Of a stretch of DNA of 64,000 bases, positions 39,101 to 49,827 are shown piece by piece. A program made the translations under genes and the position numbers. The notes below the pieces were generated by a model. It was not told the origin of the DNA and searched no databases. It saw only the letters and a list, made by a program, of their open reading frames with translations. Source of the stretch: Brachionus plicatilis (lineage: Eukaryota; Rotifera; Eurotatoria; Ploima; Brachionidae). The DNA is taken from the NCBI GenBank assembly GCA_010279815.1, contig QEOQ01000519.1, positions 895,902 to 959,901 on the forward strand. The letters are read 5' to 3'. Numbering within the stretch: position 1 is the stretch's first letter; the number at the start of each line of letters is the position of its first letter.

Positions 39101-40011
39101 CTGAATTAAGCAAATTTGCTTATAATTGAGCATTTTATAGAACTAAATTATCTCTTTTAGTAAAAAAAATTATTCAAGTTTTTCTGAATTGAAATGATCG
39201 AATTGAAACCAACTTCACAACCCCTTTCCAAACTATAAATGCCAATTTAAAAATAAATAAAACTAATAAATTTTTTAAAATTCAATAGATTGAAATAAAT
39301 GAAGTGGTAGATGCGGCCATAAATTCAAACATAAATTCAAAAATTGAAAGTCTGCCAGAAGTAAGCTAATTTAATATTTTATTTTCAATATCAAATTATT
39401 TAAAATTTTATTCAATAACATTCTTTAAGTTTAAAACAACAATTAATTTTTTTTTAATTATTTAAAATTTTTATTTATTTTTTAGAAATACAATACAATT
39501 GTCGGCTCTAAAGGAGGACAATTGAGCGGAGGTGAAAAGCAAAGAGTAGCCATTGGTAAACATGAACGGATTCATTTTGTAGTAAATTAATTTAAATTAA
39601 TTTTTTTTGAAAGCTCGTGCTTTAATACGAAGACCAAAGATTCTTTTGTTGGATGAGGCCACTTCTGCCTTAGTAAGAAGATCTAAAAAATATAAATCAT
39701 TAAATCTCATTTTTTAAAAAAAGGATAATCAATCTGAAAGCGTGGTTCAAGATGCCTTGGACAGAGCTCAAATTGGTAGAACTTGCATTGTTATAGCTCA
39801 TAGGTATATTATTATTGAATTTTTATTTTAATTTATCAATTGAAAATTCTTTTTTTTTAATAGACTAAGTACAATTGAGAACTCCACCAAAATATCAGTT
39901 GTTAGAGATGGCGTTGTTTTAGAAGAAGGCTCACATTCTGCGCTAATGCAAAATAAAGAATTTTACTTTAAGTTACAAACACAATCTAAAAATAACAAAC
40001 TTAATAATTGA
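27104..40011 (+). CDS. Full-length ABCB / P-glycoprotein-type ABC transporter
   Basis: ATP-driven exporter of the ABCB (MDR) type in the cell membrane, probably for xenobiotics or lipids. Thirteen exons: 27104-27219, 27262-27349, 27397-27580, 27640-27655, 27713-27859, 27912-27998, 31380-32482, 34754-36528, 39289-39360, 39486-39555, 39614-39672, 39724-39803, 39864-40011. All phases agree, giving about 1314 aa (usual about 1280). Order is a Lys-rich cytoplasmic start, TMD1, NBD1, charged linker, TMD2, NBD2. NBD1 has Walker [10 protein letters not shown] (about residue 466), [31 protein letters not shown] and IAHRLST. NBD2 has [39 protein letters not shown] and IAHR. Exon 4 is only 16 nt. Introns 6, 7 and 8 hold transposons. 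AATAAA follows at 40072-40077. No inactivating change seen. Confidence 0.92.
28678..29603. repeat. Inverted repeat pair around a MITE in ABC intron 6
   Basis: The 40-bp arm at 28678-28717 (GATCACAAATTTTACTCG...) matches the complement of 29562-29603 almost perfectly. The foldback MITE at 28947-29311 lies between them. This may be an older foldback element into which the MITE inserted. Confidence 0.6.
28947..29311. mobile_element. MULE-type foldback MITE with TGCAGAG core
   Basis: Ends GGTTTTGTGAAATTCAGTAC and its near-complement are flanked by 9-bp AAAGTAATC/AAAGTATTC (8 of 9), as Mutator-like elements leave. The whole element folds back on itself, and the centre carries TTTTGCAGAGATTTTGCAC. 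A second copy is at 51355-52019. No coding capacity. Confidence 0.8.
29612..31379. other. Remainder of ABC transporter intron 6
   Basis: AT-rich intronic sequence containing iterated TTTAGATAACA / TTAATTCATTTAGATA words at about 30690-30830 and a small palindrome GTGAAACAAAAGTTGTTTCAC at 30899-30919. No exon-like frame found. Confidence 0.4.
33050..34140. repeat. Dispersed repeat copy in ABC intron 7, interrupted by a MITE
   Basis: About 33050-33270 and 33607-33660 match, in order, 45405-45665. About 34010-34130 resembles 47285-47400. The hAT-type MITE at 33321-33606 accounts for the break between the first two blocks. The 45 kb copy acts as the uninterrupted version at this point. The family is AT-rich and without a frame here. 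Confidence 0.6.
33321..33606. mobile_element. hAT-type MITE
   Basis: Ends (C/T)AGAGTTGTTTAAAAGTCAC and GACTTTTAAACAACTCTG with AAGTC-rich arms, same family as 13492-13606. The outer 8-bp duplication is no longer clear. It interrupts the dispersed repeat at 33050-34140. Confidence 0.75.
36631..37527. mobile_element. hAT-type MITE in ABC intron 8, carrying a nested foldback
   Basis: Ends CAGAGTTGTTTAAAAATCAC and the near-complement of the family TIR, with 8-bp flanks AATTGAAT/AATTTAAT (7 of 8). Its centre is occupied by the foldback at 36658-37406. Confidence 0.75.
36658..37406. mobile_element. Foldback MITE with CAAGTCTC duplication
   Basis: Ends GGCAATTTAAAGTTTATGAT and near-complement, directly flanked by the 8-bp CAAGTCTC on both sides (36650-36657 and 37407-37414), a word that belongs to the host hAT MITE. 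Inner arms contain CTCTGCAAAATGCTAAATAA and TTTTTGCAGAG words. Probably Mutator-type. Confidence 0.75.
37528..38859. other. Part of ABC intron 8
   Basis: Intronic AT-rich DNA. ACGTAA-containing words at about 37735-37830 resemble the arms of the mariner-like MITEs, but no complete element is visible. No exon-like frame seen. Confidence 0.35.
38869..39224. mobile_element. MULE-type foldback MITE with perfect 9-bp duplication
   Basis: Ends GGGGCTGTGAAGTT and AACTTCACAACCCC, flanked by TTTCCAAAC at 38860-38868 and 39225-39233. The 356-bp element is a near-complete palindrome with CTGCAAAAACTCTGCAAAG at its centre. It lies in ABC intron 8, just before exon 9. Confidence 0.85.
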
Positions 40012-40071
40012 TTTGATTTGTTAGTTTTTAATATTATTTCCTTTTTATTATTTATATATGTTAATCAACCA

Positions 40072-40077
40072 AATAAA
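40072..40077 (+). promoter_or_regulatory. Polyadenylation signal of the ABC transporter gene
   Basis: AATAAA 61 bp after the stop codon at 40009-40011. Confidence 0.55.
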
Positions 40078-40239
40078 AATTTTATTTTTGTTACCAAAAA
40101 TTTCCTGATTTTTATTTTATTTTAATTATTGGGAAAATTCAAAAGTATTAATATTGTGGACTTTTTTTAACTGATTTATTAATAAGTTCTTTAGAACACT
40201 TAAAATTAAAAATACTAAAATTAATTACGCTAGTTAAAA

Positions 40240-41290
40240 AACTCAAAATGATAGGTTAATAAAAAAATTCGCTAAGTAAAAAATTAAATTTGCTAGGTAA
40301 GTTAAAAGCTCAGTAAGGAAGTTTTTTTGCTATGTATTTTTAATTAGTTTTTCTAGCTAAAAAACAAAAAATGCTAGGTAAATTAAAAAAAAATGCTAGG
40401 TAAATTAGGAAAAATGCCAGAGTTGTTTAAAAATCCCGAAATAAAGTCCATGTTAGGTCTTTTTTTTCTTCAAGATTCCAAGTCAAAGTCTTGTGACTTT
40501 TAAACAACTCTGAAAAATGCTATTTAAAAAAAAAATTCGTCAAGTAAAATAAAACAATAACTGGGCAAATTAAAAAAGTTTAAAAAAAAATTTAAGATTT
40601 GATTTCAATATTTGATATTAAGGTTAAAAAATTCAACTATTTTGGCTTTTACTTCGGGTGACATATTTTTTTCACTATAGTGTAAATGTGTATGCACATT
40701 GACTGATTCATAAACAGTTACTTTTAGACTTCGCTCAAATAATACAAATGTAATTTTTTTCACATTGTTTTCCCTGATTTTTGATAATTTACATCGATAA
40801 TAAACTTTTTCACCATCAGCACAAGAATTTTTTTACCATTTCGCCCAAACTATCGAATCTATTGATTGAAGATTTTCTTTAATATATATTTATGTCGAAA
40901 AGATTTTATTTTCTTTACTATTTTTTCGATGTCATTTTCACCATCACTAGTATCAATGTCACATATATGATCCGGTGAACCTCATTATTTTTTTAACTTT
41001 TTCCTCTTGAAATCATTTTGTTTTTTTTTTTGAATGATAATCAATTCACTCTTATTTATTTTATCGATTACTCAATTAATTTAATACCCAAAATCCACCT
41101 CCGGTTTTAATTTATCATTTTTATCATAAAACCTAGCGCTCTTGTTTTTTATTCTAGCACTTTGATTTTTTACAAAGCATTATTAATTTTAGCACTAAGC
41201 ATTTCAAATAACTTACCTATCATTTTTATTCTTAAACTTAGTTTTTTTTTAACTTAACATTTTTAATTTTTTACCTAGCATTTAAATGCA
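40240..41290. repeat. Inverted arrays of GCTAGGTAAATTA units
   Basis: Degenerate tandem units of about 20 bp containing GCTAGGTAA run in one direction at 40240-40410 and in the opposite direction at about 41130-41290 (TTACCTAGCATT). This is the layout of a foldback element with iterated arms. A small hAT-type MITE (40418-40512) sits at the inner edge of the left array. No transposase frame is seen between. Confidence 0.5.
40418..40512. mobile_element. Short hAT-type MITE with perfect 8-bp duplication
   Basis: A 95-bp element with ends CAGAGTTGTTTAAAAATC and GACTTTTAAACAACTCTG. It is flanked by AAAAATGC at 40410-40417 and 40513-40520. It is one of the shortest and best-bounded members of the family in this window. 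Confidence 0.85.
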
Positions 41291-43502
41291 TGCCAAAAAA
41301 ATCTAATGTATAATACATTTTTAAGTAGCTAATTTTTAAGGTATTTAATTTTTATAAATTTTTTTGGCCCAGAAATTTTAGGATTTACAGATAAAATTAA
41401 AACTTATAAATCTTATTTTTCTTTTATGTTTCTGTGTTACATTAGTTAGTTAGTGAACATTTTGGTTTGAATCTAATATTTCAATCAGATTTACCCGAGA
41501 AAAAAAAATTAAAATACAGTAAAAACATGATTCATGCGTTAAAACGGGATAAAATGAATTTAAACGCAAAAAAAAAACAAAAGGGTTTTTAAAATGAGTA
41601 AATTCTTTAAATAAAAAATAGAAATTATTTGATTTTTAAATTAATTAAAGTCTATAATAATGTATATTAAAGGATTTCTTTTCAATTTGTTTATGAACTT
41701 AATAAAAAATAATCAAAAATAATATAATAATATAATCAAAATTTTTTTAAATGTTTCTGATCTAATAGAAAAATGAAAAAAAAAATAAACTAAAATATTT
41801 TAATTTAATCACTTTTGAATATAATTAGGCTTTATTTTCAGCTTGAGTCTGACTGAACAACATACCTAGAAATCTTCTTAAAATAAATCCTTAAAATTCT
41901 TTTCATTATACACTAATATCTTTTCAACATACTTTAATTTTAATCAAACTAAATGTTGATAATCATAAATACTCTGTTTAACATACTAAATTCTCATTAT
42001 CTTAGTCATTTATTTTAGAAAATTTAAATTTTTGAAAAATTAAAGAAATTCAAATATAATGTTTAAGTCAACTGAGAAAAATCTGAAGTAAAATCAATTC
42101 GCGGAAAATCAAACCAGGAAAAACTTTATTACGAGTTGTTTTATCTTTTATTTTTACCCCTATATTTTATATTTTAAATTTTATATGATATTTAAAAAGA
42201 GCGATGTTCAATTTATATGACATGTCTAAAAAAAGGAATAATTTAACTTTTGTTTAAAATTACATCCGATTTTAGTGAAATTCAGTTTTAAAACATAATT
42301 AAATTTCCATTTTAATTTGAATTTTATAAAAGCTGATACTATTTTTAATAATTTTAAAATTTGTTCACATTTAATTACATGTCTTTATTAATGAATTCAA
42401 AAAAAATTTAAAATAGGAACAAGTTTTATAACAATTAAAAACGCCTCTAAAGATGATACAATTTAGAGAACAAATTTTAAGTTTTAAAAGTTTTCTTGAA
42501 TTGAATTAAGTTGATTGAAAAAAAATTGACATAAACTGCAAAAAGATTCAATTTTGTCAAAATCTTAAAATGCCGGTTCTATTTTTAAAATGTCTAATAG
42601 TTTATTAATTATACTGAAAAAAACATACTAAGAATAGAAAAAAAGCAAAAATTTTATTCAAACAATTTTAAAAAGGTTAGAAATTATGAAAAATTAATGG
42701 ATTCATATCGTTAAAAAAATAACAATAAAAAATTTAAATTACAGCTCCATTATTGAATCTAAAATCAGGATTAATTATTTTAAAAATAAAAGTATTTGTT
42801 TTAATTATGTCAACAAACAAGAGTAATTTTGAACTTTTTAAGACGTCTTTTGTCCAACTTGTAAATGGTTTTATATTTTTTTTAAAGTTTATAATATTTT
42901 TATTATTTAAATAGAAGAACACAAAGTTGTCTACTATTTTATTTTAACTCAAAATTTTTGATTAGAAGTTCTCCAAATTAGAATGGAAAAAACTTTGATT
43001 AAATGAAGAATTTAATTTAGAACAAGTGCTAATTTTGTTTATTAAAAAAAATAAAATCTTTTACCAGACCCATTAAGAGAACACTTTCGCCACTATAAAT
43101 TCATGGCTACTTTCTAAAGCTTCTGTATTGAACCAAAAATAAAAATCCTACTATAGACAAAACAAGAATAAACAAATAATTCATGCTGCTTTCAACCAAT
43201 TTGTTCAGGTGAACTCAATTTCCTAAAGAAAGTAATTACTTTTCTTGTTCAAATGAGACCCGAAAACAAATTTTATAATTTTTTTTGTTGCTGTTGAGAG
43301 TTTTCAAATAAAATGTTTATTTAATTTTTTTTATTTGTTTCTAAACACTTTCAAAACAGCAAGAAAAGCATTCGGCTTTAAATAATTAACAAAATCAATA
43401 AAATCTTAAGAAAATTGCATAACCATAGAAACTGTAGTCTAAATTTCATTTATTTAATCAATAAAAAATCATTATTTGCCATTGATCTTTTCACATTTTC
43501 AG
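41291..43502. other. Intergenic AT-rich sequence
   Basis: No protein gene or bounded element recognised. The 3' part should contain an upstream untranslated exon of the gene at 43526, because a strong acceptor (TTTTCAG at 43496-43502) precedes its coding exon. Confidence 0.4.
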
Positions 43503-43525
43503 GCGCTTCTGTCACTGGTACCAAA

Positions 43526-44726
43526 ATGGATCTATCAAGAGACCCAGAGGACAAAGAAAACAGCCAAGACTTGTCCCATTGGATCAACTTTTCCGAATCT
43601 ATTAAAAATGACAGTGAAAAACTAAGTGTAAATTCTCTAAAGAACCATGCCAGCATCTCTGACCAACTCACTAGTCAAATGGAAAATTTTTACAATTCCA
43701 ATCGAACCAAATTTTTGAGCCAGGCAGTCATTGACGAAAATTTTGAGTACAAACATGAGGAGTCGTTCAAGGAAATTTTCAAATTTTCTCGCAAACAATC
43801 GGCAAAGCTGGACAAAAATCTGGACAAAGGAAGCATTCCAAAGTTGAACCAGGAATTTATTCAGAACGGCGACGACCATTTGGTCGAGCTGCTCAACAAG
43901 TACAACATGAAAAATCAAAAAGTGAGAAGAAGTAACCTGGGCTCCGATTCGAGTGATGATCTTCAGCTGATTGACGAAGAGAGCGATGAAGCCAAGCTAA
44001 GTCTGAATGAGCAATTGTCCAAGAGGATCGAAAAGCACCAGGAAAAAATAAAAATGCGCAGTAATCTAATGCAATTGATGTACAGAAAGGCCATCCAGAA
44101 TCAAACAGCTGGCCAAAAGATGGCAGAGATGAATTCATTGGAAAAATTCAATTGTAAAAAGCTGCAGCGAGCCAAAACCAGTTTGGGTCGGAAGAAAAAT
44201 TCATTCACCGACACTGATAGCATTGCCTACAGCACAAACATTTATTTGACCAGGCCGAAAACTTCTTTTCGCGAACAAATACCAGAAAAGACCAGTTTTG
44301 ATGTAAGTCGAAACTTGAAGAGCCAAAACCAGGCGTTTCGCTTGTCCAAGAACGATATCAACTCAAACATTGAAGTATTTAGGCCGTAAGTTAAAAAAAA
44401 AAAAGCAAAAAAAAATTTTAAATTTAATTTTTTGCAGAGCTGAAATTGGAGAAAAAATTGATGCTTTGCCAAAAAGAATCAAGACTGGAAAGTCAATCAA
44501 AAAGTGCCAAAGCTTTATGCTAACTTGTTCGTCTCCGATTTCGAACAGTACTCTCTTGAACACATCTTTGACAAAAGGCGAAAGTCCCAAAGGCTTACAA
44601 AATTACGCGTCATTGAACCAGAAGTCCAATTTAGTAAATATCAACATTCAAGAATTGATCAAAAATGCTAAAATAATGGAAGCTAAAAGTTTGTCTACAT
44701 TTTGGATAAATTATCAAAAGGTGTAG
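43526..44726 (+). CDS. Unrecognised Ser/Lys/Asn-rich protein, two coding exons
   Basis: Exons 43526-44385 and 44438-44726 (52-bp intron, phase 2) encode 382 aa. I start at the ATG in good context (accaaaATGG), 24 nt after a TTTTCAG acceptor, so there is probably an upstream 5' untranslated exon. The protein is hydrophilic and charged with no signal peptide or membrane segment. An acidic patch (DSSDDLQLIDEESDE, about residues 140-155) precedes a short helical, possibly coiled stretch (LNEQLSKRIEKHQEKIKMR). Later parts have several Arg/Lys-Thr/Ser sites (KTSLGRKK, RPKTSF). An AATAAA occurs at 44831-44836. Codon use is less AT-biased than the flanking DNA, supporting a real gene. I do not recognise the family. 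Confidence 0.75.
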
Positions 44727-44935
44727 CGTTTTTCTTCAAGTTTTTCTATGTGAGAATAATGTTCTCTGTTTGTTAAATTATTTTCAAATTTTTAAATTGT
44801 GATGAATTTTTTTTCATTAAACTGTAAAGAAATAAAATATAATAAATTTTGGATAAATGAATTTCCAAAAAAATAAATAATGTAGTACGTGAGTTAACTT
44901 GACATATAAAAGGAGAATAATATTAATACAAGGTA

Positions 44936-45293
44936 CAGTACACTGCTACGCCATGATGATTTTACGTAAATTAACGATAATTGACGTATATTTACGTAAA
45001 AAAGTAATAATACACATTTTTACGTAAAGATAGTTTTGTAAATTAACGTTTATTGACGCAATTATTCGATAATTTCAGTAATTTTACGTAAATGTACCCA
45101 TTTTACTGTAATTTTAATGTAAAATATATTTTATTTCATTTTAAATTTTTCCTTTTTTTAACAAAAATATAAAAAAAAAGCTTATTTTTTTTTAGAAAAA
45201 TTGCAAGAAAAATAAGAAAATAATGCGTATTATTACTTTTTTTACGTAAATATACGTAAATTCGCGTAAAATCATCATGGCGTAGCAGGACTG
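44936..45293. mobile_element. Mariner-like MITE with ACGTAAA-rich body
   Basis: Ends CAGTACACTGCTACGCCATG and complement of CAGTCCTGCTACGCCATG, flanked by TA on both sides. The body repeats TTTACGTAAA words like the element at 14988-15659, although the terminal sequences differ after the first bases. No coding sequence. Confidence 0.8.
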
Positions 45294-45873
45294 TATAATT
45301 CAATGAGTGCTGCCAAGCAGGATGGCGGTGTCATCTTCAAAGTGCTTAAATGTCCATTTTTATCTTAAAAAAGTTCAAAAAAATTAATTTCTTGTAATTT
45401 TTAATTAGTTAAATAAATGGTTTAATTTTTTGTGTTTGAAATACAAAATGTATCCAATGTTGAAATAACATTGAAATGGTGGGATGTTTAAAATAATTTT
45501 TTCAATTTAAAATAAAAAATAATTTTAAGTTAATATTGCAGGCATGAAAAAGTTGTTTTTTTTTTTAAATTTTGACTTTGGGTTGGTGATTTGATGATCC
45601 TTAAGATAATATATGTAGTAAAAAAACTATTTACGTTCTATTTTCCATTTTTTATAAATTGAGTATTTGTTAATAGGGTATTTTTTGTCAGTAGATAGTT
45701 ATTTTTTTTAGTTGATATTTTTTTTAAATAAAAATTAGATAAAATCAATAAGAAGTAGATAATAGTTTTTAATAGAAGATGTTTATTTTTTCAAACATAG
45801 ATAATTTTAAAAAAAACAGAAGAAAAACAGTAAAAAAAATTACTTTGAAAAAAACAAACAAAGTAATTGACAC

Positions 45874-46352
45874 TTAATTTCTTAACCTTTTTGACAGCTG
45901 CTCACTTTCATTATTAGATTTTTTTGGTCTTCCACGTTTACGCTTCTCAGAAATTTGAATATTGTTTTCGACTAGATCTTGGACTGCTGAATTTGAAGCC
46001 AAAACAAGTTGATTTTGATGAGAGACATTAAAGATTGAATAGTTTACACTTAGAACCGTACTTGAAACCTCTTGTTGAACTTCGTGTTGATTTAGATTGT
46101 CTAACTGCCTGTTAATCGGAGCAATCGAATTTCTTTCTAAAGCTAATCTGGCTTTTTTTTTCGACCTCGTTTTGCATTGCCTTCGATCGCTAAGTCCAAA
46201 CCCGGGAATTTGTTTAAATTCAAAAAGTGCGAAGTTCCGATTGTGTGCTTGCATTTGAAGTTTTTTTGCCAATAATGGCATGAACAAGTCCTCGATACCC
46301 AATTTTCCGAATCGATTTTAACAGCAATAAATTTCATACTCCATTCCAACAA
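45874..46352 (-). pseudogene. C-terminal fragment of a SWIM-type MULE transposase
   Basis: Two overlapping minus-strand frames. The upstream one (46352-46143) carries a SWIM zinc-finger pattern CSCHYWQKNFKCKH, and its frame shifts to the second (46302-45874), which ends in an AT-hook-like KRKRGRPKK tail. The catalytic MULE domain is absent. Frames overlap with a shift near 46150-46170, so this is a decayed remnant. Confidence 0.65.
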
Positions 46353-46478
46353 CTCATCAAGATCTATTAAATAACTATTTTATTCAAACAAATTTTCTCC
46401 TAATTTTAGATTTGATCACCTAATTCTATTTCTGTTCACTTTTCGTGAACAGAAAAATTAGGCGAACTTATAGTTCAC

Positions 46479-47182
46479 ATAAGGTTCGCACGTAGCAAAA
46501 CGACAGCACTATCTTAATCGACAATTTTCGATAGCATATTTGTAATCTACTTATATGAAAACCTATGAAAACTTGTTTCTTTAGGGGGGGGGGGGGAAAG
46601 ATTTTTGACTAGAGGGTCTTGAAGTTTGATGGTTTTTGAAAACAGTAGTTTAGGTTTTTGAAATTTTTGAGATGATTTTTCATTCAAAAGTAACTATATC
46701 TATATTTATTTTAAAAAAGAGCGCAAAATTCTCTATTAAATGATATATTTTTCAAGTATTTAAAGAGGATTAAGTTGCACTCTAAACCAAAAAAACACAT
46801 TTTTTTGTGCTTTGTTCCAGTTTTTCTGATTCTCGTCGGAGGATTGACCTAAAACCCTAATTTTTTTATTTAAATTATAAAACTAGACAAAATTCTAAAC
46901 AAATCTCAGTTTTCACTTTTTTATTTAAAGCTAAATTAATCCAAAAAAAAGTCAAAATATAGTTCAATTTCTAAAAAAAATCATTAAAATTTAATTTTCA
47001 TCTTTTATATTAATAAACTATTAGAAATTGTTAGATGCTCTTGTGTTTTAGCATTAGATTTGCCAGAGAAGTATGTTTTAAGAATTTGACCGTAGCTCAA
47101 TCCATTTTTCTTTTGATTACGAATATGCTATCGAAAATTGTCGATTAAGATAGTGCTGTCGTTTTGCTACGCGCGAACCTTA
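46479..47182. repeat. Inverted repeat with about 69-bp arms
   Basis: Arms 46479-46547 and 47115-47182 are near-perfect complements. Outside them, GTTCAC/GTGAAC words continue the symmetry to about 46460 and 47226. Resembles the termini of a DNA transposon. Part of the right terminus (GAACTATGGTTCA) recurs at about 33750. Confidence 0.7.
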
Positions 47183-47473
47183 CTCAGATAACAAAAATTG
47201 ATCGCAAAATTAGTGAACTATGGTTCACCAAACCGACTAGATCGAGTTTTTCAACAACTGAATATTAATTTATATCAAAATGAATTCTTTATCTTTCTTT
47301 TCATTTTATTTTATCTTATTTAACTTTATTTTTAATTTTTTTGTTTCATATATTTTATTTAAAAAGTTGATAAAGTTACAGTTAAACAAATATATAATTT
47401 TAAAATGTTTTTTCATTGCACCATCTCTCATTAACTCCTCAAAGAACATTGCTTCATAGTCTGTCTGTTGAAT

Positions 47474-47944
47474 GAATCTGCTACTTTTCGACAAGTAAAT
47501 TTCGTAAAGGTAAATTTCGACAAGGTAAATTAGACAAGATTTTTGATTAGACAACTATTTTCGTAAAATAGTATTTCGACGTTAATTATTTCGACAAACG
47601 TCTTATAATTGGGCAAATAATAATTGGACAAAAAAATTTTTTAAGAAAGATTAATTATCAAATTAAAAAATAGAAAAAAAATTGTTGATTAGACAAAAAT
47701 ATTTATTAAGAAAAATTAATTGAAAATGAAAAAATTGAAAATATAGAAAAAAATTAATAGTATTGAATAATTAACACATGCAAAAAAAATCTTGTCAAGT
47801 TTTGTCGAATATATATTATTCGAAAATTAATTTGTCAGGTTTTATTTGCTTCGTCGAAAACTGATTTTCTTAATTTTTATTTGTCGAAATTAAGTTGTCG
47901 AAAATCACCTTTTCCAAATTTACTTGTCGAAATGTAAATATACC
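47474..47944. mobile_element. MULE-type MITE with TTTCGACAA iterations
   Basis: Inverted ends share TTTCGACAAGTAAATTT, and the element is flanked by perfect 9-bp copies of CTGTTGAAT (47465-47473 and 47945-47953). Both arms carry several degenerate TTTCGACAA words. It lies just downstream of the hAT transposase gene. Confidence 0.8.
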
Positions 47945-47954
47945 CTGTTGAATT

Positions 47955-49827
47955 GTGGGTTGAGGCGATTTTAAAGCGATTGTGTTCTTGTCATTTTCAG
48001 TATCACCAAAGAAAAACCTCAAGTAAACCAATTTCAGAGAGTGAAGGCCTTTTCTAACCAGATTCTGACAAAATTCTTCTTCGATCCAACTTTTAACTAT
48101 AGCCAGGTTAAGAACAGTAGCTGCCTACATAAAAATGAAATTTTAAAAATTAAATATTTCTTAACATTTAGGAGTAATTATCAACCTGATATATTTCTGA
48201 TTCCAACTCGTATTTGAATTTTTCTTTAAAGCAGACAACTAAAAGAATAGCCAATCTTTCAAATTCAGGTTCTAAATCCATTTTCTCCCAGCTAAAAAAA
48301 AATTCTCTTTAAGCTTAGATTAAATGCGATATCGATGAAAAACTATTCTGAAACGTCAATGAGAATCGATATGCAGGCCTTAAAATTGTAAATAGGTCTC
48401 TACTTCTTTTAGGCTAAGTGGACATATGAGGTCTTCATTTTCTTCGTTGAATAATTCTTTATCATAAGCCCTTTTTACCGATTCTAACATCAAAAAAGCT
48501 GAAGACCACCTTGTAGCGTTTTCAAGACGAAGTCTTGCTTTTGATTTATTAAATGTTTTATTTAACTGAATTGATTTTCTTATATGACTATTAACTAGAT
48601 TCAGTTTTTTCAAGTAATCTCCAATTTTATGCATTGATATGGCATGACGAACGGCCAAATTTGCCTTGTGGCAAGCACATGAAAATCTGGGTACTTAATT
48701 AACGCCCAATTCGACCTCTTTCTCAGATAATGGTTCACCTTTTGTTAAATCATATTCCTCAATTGTATCGATACGAATTTTCTTTGTATTTTCAATTATG
48801 CTGGATCTGTTAAAACCATTAGAACTTATTTCATACTTGTAATTCAGCTCTTGAAACTCTCGAAATATTTCAATAATATCCTCGTCAGTTGATGACATTT
48901 TTGGTATGTTATAAACTTTGTCAAATTATGCTGTGGAATCATCATCGGAATAATTTTCTGTCATTTTGGCTTCTTCATTCTCTTGATAAATATTTTAGTC
49001 TACAAAAGCAGATTCATCAAGATCTCTAAAAAATTAATAAATAATTTCATAAAAGTTAAATAAAACACAATTACTTTTCTCATCGGTATTTTTTTCAATA
49101 TCATACTCTTCGATACTAAAATCTATTTGGGAAAAGAGTCTAAAAAAATCTAGTTGACAAGACTACTTCCTTCATCACAAACAATACATGAAAAATTGTA
49201 ACAATAAGAGTTTTTTAATTAAATTAATGATTAAATAATTATTACCATGAATTTTTTTTCGATTAAACTTATATCTTTGCAATAGCTTCAATAATGCCTT
49301 ATTTATATTTGCAGAAGTGTGTCTACCAGGCGTCGGTGTCATTCCTATTACAAGACTCTCTTTTTCTATTGATTAAAAATAAACATTGCAGCGCATGCAA
49401 TAAAATCAGTGTTGAAATTATTTGTTTACAAATCAAGAACCAAACTAACTGAAACTGCCTCTATAAGCTTATTTGCGATAGCAAAATAAAGCTTATCTAG
49501 AACATCAGGCAATAATTTGCTTCTAAAGCTGTAGTAACTTGGTATATTCAGAGTTTTATTCAATATATTTCGAAGATATGGAATTTTCAAATTGTTATAA
49601 CTGCTATTGCTTACCACAAACCACTTAATAAATTGAAGCATTTTTTCATTCAAAAATTTAGCTGAGTCTTTGTTCAAAAATTTGTTATATCGATCTAACC
49701 AATTTGAAAGTACATCTAAATGTTGCAGTTTCAGCGGTTGGATTAGGCTACTGAGTTTGTTAAAAGGGGCAAAGCATTTGCTTTTGCAGATTTTGCAAAA
49801 AAAAAACAAATTTTCGTCTTTTGGCAT
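47955..49827 (-). pseudogene. hAT-family transposase gene, multi-exon or decayed
   Basis: hAT transposases cut and paste DNA using an RNase H-like domain. Segments in order on the minus strand: a BED-finger-like N-terminus and following helical region (49827-49440), then about 49371-49250 with VIGMTPTPGRHTSANI, then about 49195-49155 with CIVCDEGSSL. Next come an acidic insert (48898-48695), CACHKANLAVRHAI and TRWSSAFLML (about 48690-48380), and a C-terminal part (about 48290-47960). These match the family's order. The segments are separated by short gaps that could be introns, but frames also meet stops. I cannot tell a spliced domesticated gene from a decayed transposon. Confidence 0.6.

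Larger units (their letters stand above)
45405..47410. mobile_element. Dispersed element copy with SWIM-domain remnant
   Basis: Its left (45405-45665) and right (47285-47400) parts resemble the shorter copy at 33050-34140. Inside are SWIM-type transposase fragments (45874-46352) and a strong inverted repeat: 46479-46547 against 47115-47182, with TAGCAAAACGACAGCACTAT in the arm. The exact borders and the relation between these parts are uncertain. A run of 13 G lies at 46584-46596. Confidence 0.5.

Noticed and set aside
40240..40410. Possible CRISPR-like direct repeats
   Set aside because: The units are degenerate, tandem without unique spacers, and the genome is eukaryotic.
43450..44590. Antisense frames over the 43.5 kb gene
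   Set aside because: Shadows of the plus-strand gene, which has splice sites, start context and a polyadenylation signal.
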